Shown here: positions 27,161 through 35,099 of the stretch, one piece after another | Position numbering within the stretch: position 1 is the stretch's first letter | How the letters are laid out: each line of letters starts with the position of its first letter | NCBI GenBank assembly: GCA_015059305.1 | Contig: SVAQ01000003.1 | Coordinates: 105,925 to 169,924, forward strand | DNA length: 64,000 bases | Reading direction: 5' to 3' | From: Bacillota bacterium | GTDB taxonomy: Bacteria; Bacillota_I; Bacilli_A; RF39; UBA660 | Position numbers and translations under genes: made by a program | Notes under the pieces: model-generated | What the model was told of the DNA's origin: nothing | Seen by the model: only the letters and a program-made list of their open reading frames with translations | The model's database searches: none

Positions 27161-27186
27161 AAACCCCTATTCTTTTTTAGGGGTTT
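27161..27186 (-). terminator. Terminator of the ABC/CPBP operon
   Basis: 9-bp stem AAACCCCTA/TAGGGGTTT, overlapping the TAG stop at 27167 and followed by TTTTTAC on the minus strand. It lies right before the -35 of the secretion operon. Confidence 0.85.
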
Positions 27187-29104
27187 CTAAAATATAAATA
27201 GCTAAAATTGTAAGAATTAATGCACTTATAACAAGATAAATTCCACAACCTGAAGATATTGAAAAATTTAACACTTCATAATGATTAACTAACACTGCAA
27301 TTAAATTATTAATAAAATGAAGAATTATTGGTACAAATAATGATCCTGATTTTAAATATACATATGCTAGTGAAAGACCTAAAATAAATGCAAACAATCC
27401 TTGAAGCCAGTTCATATGATAAACGCCAAAAATTAAAGCACTAACTAAAATTGCTACCATTGCTCCATATTTTTTATTAAAAGAATTGAATATAACGCCT
27501 CTAAATAAAATTTCTTCAGCAATAGCAGGCAATAAAGCTGTAACTAATATAGCTAAAACTAAATTGTCAAAATTCAAAAATGATTCAATTAAACTGTAAT
27601 CTGTAACTATACTTGGAAATAATCTGCCGATGATGTTAATCACTAAATTTGCTAGAATATAGATTCCAACATACAGCATAAAGCTATGGAAAAATTTTGA
27701 AAAATGAAATTTATTAAATTTAAAAGATTTTTTGAAGTCTAATTTAATTATTAAACCAGCTATAAATATAACCAAAACTATGGTAATAGGCATAATTGCA
27801 CTTAAAAAGTACACTGATTTGTTTATAAAGACCAATGAAAAATACATTGCTAGTAAATAAATAACAATTGCAATAAACATTGATGTTAATACGCTAAAAC
27901 AAATTGATTTGCTCTTACCATTTTTAAAAGTTAAATAATTCATACTTTTAGTATTAAATAATATATCTTCTTGATTATAAATTTTGGAAACAACTGTTAT
28001 TAACAAAATGGAATATATAATCGTAGAACCAAATGTTAACAGAACAAATATAAGATCAATATTCGAAGACAATGCATTATTAAATAGTAAGGAAATATTT
28101 ACAAAAGGGATTACTGAATATTTTATAGATGCATTTACCCCAAACATAGGAAGCATCGAAATAAATGTTACAAATAATTCAAGTGGATATAAAGAATTTT
28201 GTGCTTCTTTTAAATTTTTTGAGAAAATAGTTACACTTAACAGCAATCCACTAAATAATAACGAAATTAAAACAATTGCTACTAAATAGATGACTAAAAC
28301 TTTCGGACTAACAGATATGCCTGAAACTCCTAAAAGTGATAATATGTTACCTGATAATGCTAAGGTTCCAAATAATGAAATATAGGTTAATATTCCCGAC
28401 ATACATGATAATACAAATACAGTTATAAATTTACTAGTAATTAATTCTGCTTTTTTAATAGGTAAACTTAACAGAGTTTCAAGAGTCCCTTTTTCTTTTT
28501 CTGAAGTAGAAACATCGATAGCTACGGAAAAGCAAACTGATGAAATAATCATGATAAGGGCCATCGAAATAATAGAGGGAATAAAGCTTCCCATCTCGGT
28601 AACACTTTCTTGAACAAAGGTGATTTCAAATGATTTTTTTATTTCATCATAATCGACACCTATATTTGTTAAAGTATTTGCAATATATTCTTCTTTATAA
28701 TCATTATATATATTTTCTACTATTGCGCTACTTGCAAGAAAAGTAGTATTATTTTCATCATAATGAATTTCATATGTATTTTCTTTCTTTATTACATATA
28801 CACCTAATTCATCACTGTCAAACTTTTCTTCTAACGCTTTTTGAGAATCATAAATTATTTCAATATCATAATTTTCAGAATAATTTTCAACAAATTTCTT
28901 GAAATCCTCGCTTATTTCGTAATTTACTCCAAATTTGATCACATCATCAACTTTAGTAAAACTAGTTAACATTACGCTAACCAAACCAATTAAAAGCGGA
29001 AATATTAAAAGCGGAAGTAATATCATTATAATAAACGATTTACGATCACGAATAATATTTAAAAATTCTTTTTTTAATAAAGATAAAACTACTCTAATTC
29101 TCAT
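27167..29104 (-). CDS. ABC-2 type permease fused to a CPBP intramembrane protease
   Basis: 645 residues. The first about 400 form a NatB/ABC-2-type exporter permease: helix at about 22-45, a large outside domain (about 50-170), then five helices, with EKEKGTLETLLSLPIKKAEL typical of the family. The last 250 form a CPBP (Abi) metalloprotease-like domain with EEILFRG, FGVYHMN and HFINN, all three motifs intact. This fusion is known from Firmicutes ABC exporters; its substrate is unknown. It overlaps the ATPase gene by 11 bp and forms one exporter with it. Sodium or antibiotic/peptide export is possible, but nothing here decides. Confidence 0.87.
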   Translation of the reverse strand: MRIRVVLSLLKKEFLNIIRDRKSFIIMILLPLLIFPLLIGLVSVMLTSFTKVDDVIKFGVNYEISEDFKKFVENYSENYDIEIIYDSQKALEEKFDSDELGVYVIKKENTYEIHYDENNTTFLASSAIVENIYNDYKEEYIANTLTNIGVDYDEIKKSFEITFVQESVTEMGSFIPSIISMALIMIISSVCFSVAIDVSTSEKEKGTLETLLSLPIKKAELITSKFITVFVLSCMSGILTYISLFGTLALSGNILSLLGVSGISVSPKVLVIYLVAIVLISLLFSGLLLSVTIFSKNLKEAQNSLYPLELFVTFISMLPMFGVNASIKYSVIPFVNISLLFNNALSSNIDLIFVLLTFGSTIIYSILLITVVSKIYNQEDILFNTKSMNYLTFKNGKSKSICFSVLTSMFIAIVIYLLAMYFSLVFINKSVYFLSAIMPITIVLVIFIAGLIIKLDFKKSFKFNKFHFSKFFHSFMLYVGIYILANLVINIIGRLFPSIVTDYSLIESFLNFDNLVLAILVTALLPAIAEEILFRGVIFNSFNKKYGAMVAILVSALIFGVYHMNWLQGLFAFILGLSLAYVYLKSGSLFVPIILHFINNLIAVLVNHYEVLNFSISSGCGIYLVISALILTILAIYILETPKKE

Positions 29105-29846
29105 GATGACCTCCTACTATTTTAAAAAAGGCATCTCTTAAATTTGTAGTTTTTGTATCTTTCATTATTTTCTTCGGGGTACCTTCTAAAATTTTTTTGC
29201 CATGATCAATAAAAACAACTTTATCACATATATTTTCAGCCTCTTCCATATAATGGGTAGAATATAATATTGTTTTTCCACGTTTCTTTTCCTTTTTAAT
29301 AAAATCTATAATGATTTGGCTACTCATTACATCTAAACCTGCGGTAGCTTCATCTAAAATATAATATTTTGGATCGTGAATAAAACAGCGGGCTATATTG
29401 GTTCTTTGCACCTGTCCTGTAGATAAATTACTAATCTTATTATCTTGAAATGACTTCATATCTAAAAGCTCTACTACTTCGGTTATCCTAGAGGCAAGTT
29501 TGCTTTTTTCAATTCCATATACTTTCCCAAAAATACTTAGCAACTCTCTTGGCGTAATATTTTCATACAATTTGGTATTACCTGATAAAAATGCTATATC
29601 ATTTTTTATAAAATCAGCATGATCATTATATTTTAACCCATCTACAGTAATACTTCCCTTTGTTGGAGACATAATCCCTGAAACCATTCGAAGAAGAGTT
29701 GTTTTTCCAGCTCCATTTTGTCCCAAAATACCATAAATTTTGCCATCTTTGATATCTAAAGAAAAGTCATTTACAGCATAAAATTCTGTACTTTTCTTAC
29801 CATGGTTTGCTATAAACCTTTTATATACTTTTTCTATTTTTATCAT
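29094..29846 (-). CDS. ABC transporter ATP-binding protein (NatA type)
   Basis: 250-residue ATPase of the exporter whose permease overlaps its 3' end. Walker A GQNGAGKTT (about residues 41-49), the signature LSTGQ (usual LSGGQ with Thr) and Walker B YYILDEATAGLD are intact. H-loop STHYMEE is present. SD AGGAAAGGA lies upstream. It follows the degenerate HExxH-like gene at 29859 by 12 bp and is probably transcribed with it. Confidence 0.92.
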   Translation of the reverse strand: MIKIEKVYKRFIANHGKKSTEFYAVNDFSLDIKDGKIYGILGQNGAGKTTLLRMVSGIMSPTKGSITVDGLKYNDHADFIKNDIAFLSGNTKLYENITPRELLSIFGKVYGIEKSKLASRITEVVELLDMKSFQDNKISNLSTGQVQRTNIARCFIHDPKYYILDEATAGLDVMSSQIIIDFIKKEKKRGKTILYSTHYMEEAENICDKVVFIDHGKKILEGTPKKIMKDTKTTNLRDAFFKIVGGHHEN

Positions 29847-29858
29847 ATTATTCCTTTC

Positions 29859-30941
29859 CTAGGATACTTTTTTATCAACCATATTAACATTATATACATC
29901 TCCAAGTTGCGGATATAAATTTATTAAACTGCTTTCTTGCGCAACTGCACTATTAAACAAATTATCAACAGTGTCACTATTACCACCAATTTTACGATAT
30001 TCACTGTCTGCTTGAACTGATAATTCAAGAAGCTGTGGAATATATGGATTTTTACCATTTTTAAAATTTATGCCAAACCTATCAAATAATCTAATAAGTT
30101 CTATAATACTAAATACTTCTGCCTCTACTTCATAAGATAACTGTTGTGAATTTCCTTCGTAATACCCTGGGCAAAAACTAGATAACACTTCTTCTTTTAT
30201 TTGTTTTATAATAAATGGACTATCTTTTTTCGCAAGCACAATATCGCTATACTGCTTAACATGAGCTAAGGAATGGAACATTGATTTTATAACTTTAAAT
30301 ACACCAGAGGAATATAATTCTTCTATATCTTCACGACATAAAAAAATTGTATCTTTAAAAACCTTGTCATCTTTTTTTGGAAATTCCTTTTCACATATTA
30401 CCTCGCATTTAGGATTGGGCACATAAACTGCCATTCTTTTTTTTGTATAGTCAATTAATAATGCTACTAAGGTATCAAAATTTAGATCTGATTCCTTCAT
30501 AAGAACTTCTTTTAAAAAATACTCAAATACTAACTCTTCATCTGGTACCAAATGATTCAAAATTAAAAATTCAATACATAATTTTTCATAATTAGATAGT
30601 CTACTTTTTAGAGTGATTTTTCTTAAAACATTTATATACTCAACTTCAATAACATCTTTATAATTGAATTGACAAAGTAAGTTATTAACTTCTTTAATTC
30701 CTAAATTACGCAATAAGTATAGTTCATTAAAAAAGCCATTGATAGGTACTCTCTTAATTTTCATCGTTGCTAATATTTGTTCTATTTCTTTTATTAAAAA
30801 TTTTACTCGTTCAATGTAGTTTTGTATTTCCTTTTGTGAAACACTCGCATTAAGAATTCTAGGAACATAAAAAGACAAAGTCGAACTTTTACTATTTAAG
30901 AAATTATAGATATATCTTTCCTTATCCGCTAAATCAGTCAT
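29859..30941 (-). CDS. Hypothetical protein with a degenerate zincin-like motif (HSLAH)
   Basis: 360 residues, no signal or membrane segment. MFHSLAHVKQ sits near residue 220 where a HExxH would be expected; the Glu is Ser. About 55 residues later SYEVEAEVFS looks like the Glu-containing helix of zincins. The first 170 residues are helical. Start ATG 30941 is preferred over an in-frame GTG at 30950 because AGGTG is 6 bp upstream. It precedes the ABC exporter genes and may be a regulator or inactive peptidase relative (inference). It looks distantly similar to the HELAH protein at 12955. Confidence 0.65.
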   Translation of the reverse strand: MTDLADKERYIYNFLNSKSSTLSFYVPRILNASVSQKEIQNYIERVKFLIKEIEQILATMKIKRVPINGFFNELYLLRNLGIKEVNNLLCQFNYKDVIEVEYINVLRKITLKSRLSNYEKLCIEFLILNHLVPDEELVFEYFLKEVLMKESDLNFDTLVALLIDYTKKRMAVYVPNPKCEVICEKEFPKKDDKVFKDTIFLCREDIEELYSSGVFKVIKSMFHSLAHVKQYSDIVLAKKDSPFIIKQIKEEVLSSFCPGYYEGNSQQLSYEVEAEVFSIIELIRLFDRFGINFKNGKNPYIPQLLELSVQADSEYRKIGGNSDTVDNLFNSAVAQESSLINLYPQLGDVYNVNMVDKKVS

Positions 30942-31013
30942 CCTAGTCACCTATTCTACGTCAATAATAACATAAATTATTAAAAAAGGGAATTGAATTT
31001 AATCCATAAAAAA

Positions 31014-31033
31014 AAGACAAATTATTTTGTCTT
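31014..31033 (-). terminator. Terminator of the 37-residue peptide gene
   Basis: 8-bp stem AAGACAAA/TTTGTCTT with the TAA stop (31022-31024) in the loop, followed by a T8 run on the minus strand. Confidence 0.8.
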
Positions 31034-31135
31034 CTTTGTTTTCTTTTTAAGTGGAACTAATTTTACTTTAACTCCCTTAACTAGTGCAAATTGTTTTTTT
31101 ACACCTTCAGGTAAATTTTTCTTTAATACTTTCAT
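31022..31135 (-). CDS. 37-residue very basic small protein
   Basis: A short ORF of 37 residues starting MKVLKKNLPEGVKKQFALVK and ending KKKTKKTK; about a third of the residues are lysine. A perfect SD AAGGAG (31143-31148) lies 7 bp before the ATG, and a terminator overlaps its stop, so it is a well-framed single-gene transcript. No membrane segment. Size and charge would suit an RNA-, DNA- or ribosome-binding peptide, but I recognise no family and do not assign a function. Confidence 0.65.
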   Translation of the reverse strand: MKVLKKNLPEGVKKQFALVKGVKVKLVPLKKKTKKTK

Positions 31136-31218
31136 TTTTTCACTCCTTGCTCACCAAATTATAGCATAAAAACTAGAAAGTATATAGTATTTTTACGGGA
31201 ATAAAAATATCTAAAGCT

Positions 31219-31800
31219 TTATTTTTTTCTTGAAAAAAGCACTAAAGCTACTCCACCACCGATTATTAACGCAAAAATGCCTAAGATAATTATCGTATCA
31301 TATGTAGTATCTCTTTCTACCACAATAATTTCTTCTTCAACACAAGAATCATACAAACTTTGTTCTTGAGCACTTTCATGCTTTTCAGCCACTTCAGCAA
31401 CTAAATCCACGTATGAATCACTTTGATATTCTTGTAATGCAGCTTCAATCATATCTTCACCTAGTGTATCTAAAAAACCGTTTTCAGAATACGTGTTTCC
31501 AATAACGATATAAGGAACGCCAGTTAATTCATCTCCCATTTTTTCAGCCACTTCAAGCATCAAATCGCTATTATATTGATTTTCCCAAACTTCATACGTT
31601 TTAACTTCTATGTAGTCAGAGTATTTATCCGCATTTTCATTAAAGTATACTAAAGCATTTCTACAAAAACCACATCCATTACCCCTAAAAATATAGATTG
31701 TAACCTTTTCATGATCAGTTACTTCGGGAAGTTCAACGGCACTAACATTTAAGAATCCAAAAGCTATCAAACAAATTATAGCAATTAAAAATTTCTTCAT
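31219..31800 (-). CDS. Membrane-anchored extracellular thioredoxin-like protein
   Basis: 193 residues: signal sequence (1-20), thioredoxin fold with active site CGFC near residue 43 (GNGCGFCRN) and the cis-proline loop GVPYIVIG near residue 94, then a helical part and a C-terminal membrane helix (about 169-188) with SRKK. It would act outside the membrane on disulfides of exported proteins. Several exported proteins here contain cysteine pairs, such as the pilin-like protein at 26649 and the wall hydrolase at 18464, and could be clients (inference). SD AGGAGG. Monocistronic. Confidence 0.85.
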   Translation of the reverse strand: MKKFLIAIICLIAFGFLNVSAVELPEVTDHEKVTIYIFRGNGCGFCRNALVYFNENADKYSDYIEVKTYEVWENQYNSDLMLEVAEKMGDELTGVPYIVIGNTYSENGFLDTLGEDMIEAALQEYQSDSYVDLVAEVAEKHESAQEQSLYDSCVEEEIIVVERDTTYDTIIILGIFALIIGGGVALVLFSRKK

Positions 31801-31986
31801 TTCTACCTCCTATTACAATTTTAGCAAAACAATTTCTTTTTAACAAGTTTTATTATAAAATGCAACGCGCTACCACAAATACGCAAAAAATAAAATATTT
31901 TCTTACCCTTACATACATAGTGCCCTTCCACTTTTCCACATAATTTATCTAATTTTTTATCCAACATATTAAAAAGCAACTCTTAC

Positions 31987-32625
31987 TTATTTAAATGTTA
32001 TTTCTTTTTTATCATGTTCAATTATAATTTTTTTTGGAGCTTCTCCTTTTTGAATAGATTCATAAAATTCAATAAATTCCATTTGGTATTTCTGTAATAT
32101 ATCAAGTATTTGTTTTCTCTCCTTATTATTAAATATTTCTTCAAATTTTCTTTTGTCGCCTTTCATTTGTGTTAATGTATTTAATTCGATTCTTATGCAA
32201 TCATTGTTACCCTTTTTATATAGATGAACATGCGGTGTATCTTTATGTTTTCCTTCATTTGCATTTATTCTTATATTAGCTAATTCACTAATTAATGCAC
32301 CATTTCCACCGCCAAGCCCTATAATATAGTGAACAAAAATTTTTTTATCAATACCATTTAAGGTTAAAAATTTTTGTAAGTTAAAATTTATATTAGGGTT
32401 TATATATTTGTTTGCTACTTTGATTCTAAACCTTTCTTGTAACTCAATATTATCAGGAATATATCCAATATCCAAACACTTATATATATACAATAAAAAG
32501 TTTTTTATTGTTGTTTTCGAACGAAAGGTATATTCATACGAGTTACTTATTCTTTTAAAAAAACTTTCTTCGCAACAATCATTATCAATATCTTCATCTA
32601 CAAACTCAATCGTTATTTTTCCCAT
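31987..32625 (-). CDS. Hypothetical protein with a possible DUF4160-like segment
   Basis: 212 residues, soluble and charged. The region around residues 125-150 has HKDTPHVHLYKKGN then RIELN, which recalls the PHVHV-type motif of the small DUF4160 family found near toxin-antitoxin genes. The rest is not recognised. A glycine-rich LGGGNGA precedes it. SD GAGGAGA. Next to a 185-bp gap (31801-31986) in which I see nothing. Function unknown. Confidence 0.6.
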   Translation of the reverse strand: MGKITIEFVDEDIDNDCCEESFFKRISNSYEYTFRSKTTIKNFLLYIYKCLDIGYIPDNIELQERFRIKVANKYINPNINFNLQKFLTLNGIDKKIFVHYIIGLGGGNGALISELANIRINANEGKHKDTPHVHLYKKGNNDCIRIELNTLTQMKGDKRKFEEIFNNKERKQILDILQKYQMEFIEFYESIQKGEAPKKIIIEHDKKEITFK

Positions 32626-32699
32626 TTCTATCTCCTCATATTTAATATCTCATTTATTTTATTTCTTTTTGATGGAATTATAGATTTTATGCAAAATTA

Positions 32700-32720
32700 A
32701 AAACAGCATATTTGCTGTTT
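32700..32720 (-). terminator. Terminator of tRNA-Trp
   Basis: 8-bp stem AAACAGCA/TGCTGTTT just downstream of the leftward tRNA, followed by TTTTTAATTTTG on the minus strand. Confidence 0.8.
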
Positions 32721-32729
32721 AAATTCAAA

Positions 32730-32803
32730 TGGCAGGGGCGGAGAGAATCGAACTCCCATCAAAAGTTTTGGAGACTCCTATGCTACCATTATACCACGCC
32801 CCT
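32730..32803 (-). tRNA. tRNA-Trp (CCA)
   Basis: 74 nt with encoded CCA. Acceptor AGGGGCG/CGCCCCT with discriminator G, the TTCGATT T-loop and anticodon loop CTCCAAA, which places CCA at 34-36. It reads UGG only; no UCA-anticodon tRNA is seen. Confidence 0.95.
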
Positions 32804-32895
32804 AAGCGCATAAAAATTATATCATAGCCTTCTTCTTTGTGCAACATAAAGTATCATATAAGTCAAGATAAATCATATATTAAATATGTCAACAC

Positions 32896-32924
32896 TAGAC
32901 ATTTCAACAAAAATGTGGTATTAT
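32896..32924 (+). promoter_or_regulatory. Promoter of the large structured RNA
   Basis: -35 TAGACA (32896-32901), 17-bp spacer, extended -10 TGG-TATTAT (32919-32924). Predicted start near 32931. The promoter at 33439 is almost the same sequence. Confidence 0.75.
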
Positions 32925-32930
32925 TATCGG

Positions 32931-33431
32931 CGTGGTGCATTATGCTAGTCACAAACACCATTTGAAGACGGGGCTAAAAATCCGTCAATTGATTTCGACA
33001 CTTTATATATTTGCTTCTTCGGCCCAAGTTGGGGTGAGTATATAATTTTAAATATTAGGGAAGGCGTAATGGCATACGACTGAACCCCTACTATTAGATA
33101 ACAGAAACTTAAAATCATGTTGTGCGTGGTTATGAGGGATTAAACTAATTAGATCTGTTTATGAAATTGTAACTGCAAAAGCAAATAAGAATGATTTGTT
33201 TGTGTCAGAGAAAATCTCTAGCGTGTAGCTTACCATAAGGATTGAAGTGCGGACTATGTGGCAATCGAGTAATTATTTAGGTGACTAATAATTATATTCC
33301 ATAAAGGAGAAATCGCCTACGGGTAACCAAGGGAAGGTTTATAGAGAAATTCAACTCGACCAAAGCCGTAAAATTAATTTATGGTAAACCATAGCTTTAC
33401 TGCGTTATAACTATGTTATAACGTTTTTTTT
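32931..33431 (+). ncRNA. Large structured non-coding RNA, probable OLE RNA
   Basis: About 500 nt with no plausible ORF, its own promoter and a strong terminator. Local helices are visible: TGGTG/CACCA around a GCAT/ATGC hairpin (32934-32972), GACGG/CCGTC (about 32967-32987), GGGGT near 33030 against ACCCC near 33090, and ATGGT/ACCAT (33381-33392). The next gene encodes a small membrane protein resembling the DUF21-like OapA, the protein partner of OLE RNA in other anaerobic Firmicutes. OLE RNA is about 600 nt, so the size fits. tmRNA, RNase P and group I intron were considered and do not fit. The identification rests on size, structure and neighbour, not on an alignment; an Rfam covariance search (RF01071) would decide. 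Confidence 0.65.
33403..33431 (+). terminator. Terminator of the large RNA
   Basis: Perfect 9-bp stem CGTTATAAC/GTTATAACG, 3-nt loop, then T8. It closes the non-coding transcript 8 bp before the next -35. Confidence 0.92.
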
Positions 33432-33438
33432 GTGCAAT

Positions 33439-33467
33439 TAGACATTTTATATAAAATATGGTATTAT
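33439..33467 (+). promoter_or_regulatory. Promoter of the OapA-like gene
   Basis: -35 TAGACA (33439-33444), 17-bp spacer, extended -10 TGG-TATTAT (33462-33467). Nearly the same as the RNA promoter at 32896, including the flanking TAGACATTT and GGTATTATTA. Confidence 0.75.
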
Positions 33468-33507
33468 TACATGCGCAATTGATTTTAATTGCAAGGAGGA
33501 AAAAAGA

Positions 33508-34026
33508 ATGAAAAAAAATAACTGGATATATCAAGTGTTCTTATGGACATTTATATTATCTATAGTATTCAGTTATGGAACCAATATAATATCTTCTAAT
33601 TCATCTACTATAATTAATATAATAATTATTTTATGCGTAATTGCAATTGGAATATTATTTGATATGCTTGGCACAAGTTCCCTTACAAGCAAAGAATCTT
33701 CTTTTCACGCTATGAACGCAAAAAAAATTAAAGGAGCTAAGCAAGCTATTAGTTTAATTCGTAATAGCGTAAAAGTTTCAAGTGTATGTAACGACATTGT
33801 AGGCGATATTTGCGGTATTATTTCTGGTGGTTTGGGGGCTGTGTTAGCAATTGATCTTGCTAGTAAGTTTGATATTAACATTACTTTAATCACAATAATT
33901 GTATCCGCAATTGTTTCAGCGTTTACCGTAGGTGGAAAAGCAATATTTAAACGAGTTGCTGTGAGAAATTCTGATAAAATATTATTTGCATTAAGTAAAT
34001 TTATCTACTTTTTCAAAAGAAAATAA
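33508..34026 (+). CDS. oapA: Small DUF21-like membrane protein, probable OapA (OLE-associated protein)
   Basis: 172 residues with about four membrane segments (about 10-28, 35-53, 90-112, 122-145). The central part (GILFDMLGTSSLTSKESSF, then AKKIKGAKQAISLIRN and NDIVGDICGIISGGLGA) follows the pattern of DUF21, the CNNM-type membrane domain linked to magnesium handling. In Firmicutes with OLE RNA the gene immediately downstream encodes such a protein, OapA, which binds the RNA and holds it at the membrane. SD AAGGAGG. It lies 77 bp after the RNA terminator and has a matching promoter. The OapA call depends on the RNA being OLE; the membrane and DUF21-like character is seen directly. Confidence 0.72.
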   Translation: MKKNNWIYQVFLWTFILSIVFSYGTNIISSNSSTIINIIIILCVIAIGILFDMLGTSSLTSKESSFHAMNAKKIKGAKQAISLIRNSVKVSSVCNDIVGDICGIISGGLGAVLAIDLASKFDINITLITIIVSAIVSAFTVGGKAIFKRVAVRNSDKILFALSKFIYFFKRK

Positions 34027-34066
34027 CACAAATCATCTTTAATCATACTATAAATTAGGTGATTAA

Positions 34067-34486
34067 ATGATTGTCTCATACACTACCAAAGATGTAGAGT
34101 TACTAGCCCGTATTATAAGAGCCGAAGCTTTAGCCGAGGGAGATCTTGGTATGTTGATGGTTGGAAACGTAGTTGTTAACCGCGTTTTAGCAGATTGCTT
34201 AACTTTTAAAAATATTAATACTGTTTATGATGCTATTTATCAAAAAAATCAATTTGTTGGCACCGAAAGCTCTTTATTTCAAGCTAGTCCTACTGCCAAA
34301 GAAAAAGAACTTGCTCGACGCGTACTTAACGGTGAATATTATTACCCTGCTACTAACTCGTTATGGTTCTACGCTCCTGGAAACGTTTCTTGTAGAAAAA
34401 CTTGGTATGATCAAGCTTTAGCAGGATCATATAAAAACCATTGTTTTTATAAACCAGATCCAGGCATTTGCAATGAAATACATTAA
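34067..34486 (+). CDS. Cell-wall hydrolase, SleB/CwlJ family
   Basis: 139 residues, all of it a Hydrolase_2 (SleB-type) domain: LLARIIRAEALAEGD contains the catalytic Glu, then VGNVVVNRVL and NSLWFYAPG with the aromatic/Pro pattern of the family. In spore formers such enzymes degrade cortex peptidoglycan. Here there is no signal peptide and no cell-wall binding domain. Forty bp after the OapA-like gene, in the same direction and possibly co-transcribed. SD TAGGTG. The export route is unclear. Confidence 0.88.
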   Translation: MIVSYTTKDVELLARIIRAEALAEGDLGMLMVGNVVVNRVLADCLTFKNINTVYDAIYQKNQFVGTESSLFQASPTAKEKELARRVLNGEYYYPATNSLWFYAPGNVSCRKTWYDQALAGSYKNHCFYKPDPGICNEIH

Positions 34487-34516
34487 AAAACATTTCTTAA
34501 AATAGAAATGTTTTTT
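34485..34516. terminator. Bidirectional terminator
   Basis: 13-bp stem AAAAAACATTTCT/AGAAATGTTTTTT between the convergent genes ending at 34486 and 34516. Confidence 0.9.
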
Positions 34517-35040
34517 TATATTGTAATCGAATCTATTATTTCACCAGAAACGGAATAAATTGTAAATGTATGATTCTCATAGATGCAAAAACTAGCTTCA
34601 CTGCCAAATCTAGGCCTTGAAATCGACCCCACACAAATGTAGATAATGTCATTAACTTTTTCTATATACGGAACATGCTCGTGCCCATATATAATTACAC
34701 CTTCAGTTCCTAAATAACTAAGATTATGGAAATTATACCGATGTCCATGAGTACAATAAATATTTAGATTATTGTCTTCTAGTTTTAAATAGTCACTAAC
34801 AACTGGAATATTCAATTTTTTATAATCATACTCACTATCGCAATTACCTTTAACACAAACGATCTTATCACGATTAGACAAAATAAATTGTTTTACCGCT
34901 TCATCATCTACTTCAGGATTATTAAAATAACCATTATCATATAAATCGCCTAAAAAGATAATCTTATCGCACTGATAATTATTAAGTATATTTAAATTTG
35001 TCTTAATCCCGTGAATATCTGATATAAACATTAACTTCAT
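34516..35040 (-). CDS. YfcE-type metallophosphoesterase
   Basis: 174-residue calcineurin-fold phosphodiesterase with all metal motifs: DIHG, GDLYDNG, GNCDSE, THGHRY and YGHEH. Proteins of this subgroup cleave phosphodiesters with two bound metals (often Mn2+), with unclear natural substrate. ATG 35040 is chosen because GAGGA is 7 bp upstream; the in-frame TTG at 35046 lies between the SD and the ATG. Monocistronic, with a terminator upstream that closes the amidase gene. Confidence 0.92.
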   Translation of the reverse strand: MKLMFISDIHGIKTNLNILNNYQCDKIIFLGDLYDNGYFNNPEVDDEAVKQFILSNRDKIVCVKGNCDSEYDYKKLNIPVVSDYLKLEDNNLNIYCTHGHRYNFHNLSYLGTEGVIIYGHEHVPYIEKVNDIIYICVGSISRPRFGSEASFCIYENHTFTIYSVSGEIIDSITI

Positions 35041-35074
35041 ATGCAATCCTCTTTAAAAATATTATATCAAAGAA

Positions 35075-35099
35075 AAAAAGATTTTATAAAAATCTTTTT
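35075..35099 (-). terminator. Terminator of the LysM amidase gene
   Basis: 10-bp stem AAAAAGATTT/AAATCTTTTT overlapping the TAA at 35098, with T7 on the minus strand. Confidence 0.8.

Noticed and set aside
32931..33431. tmRNA, RNase P RNA or group I intron
   Set aside because: A GATTTCGACA stretch and a GCAAAAGCAAAT run resemble tmRNA, but there is no T-arm plus CCA acceptor end and no tag ending in a typical Ala-rich tail. The conserved RNase P and group I core blocks are not seen either.
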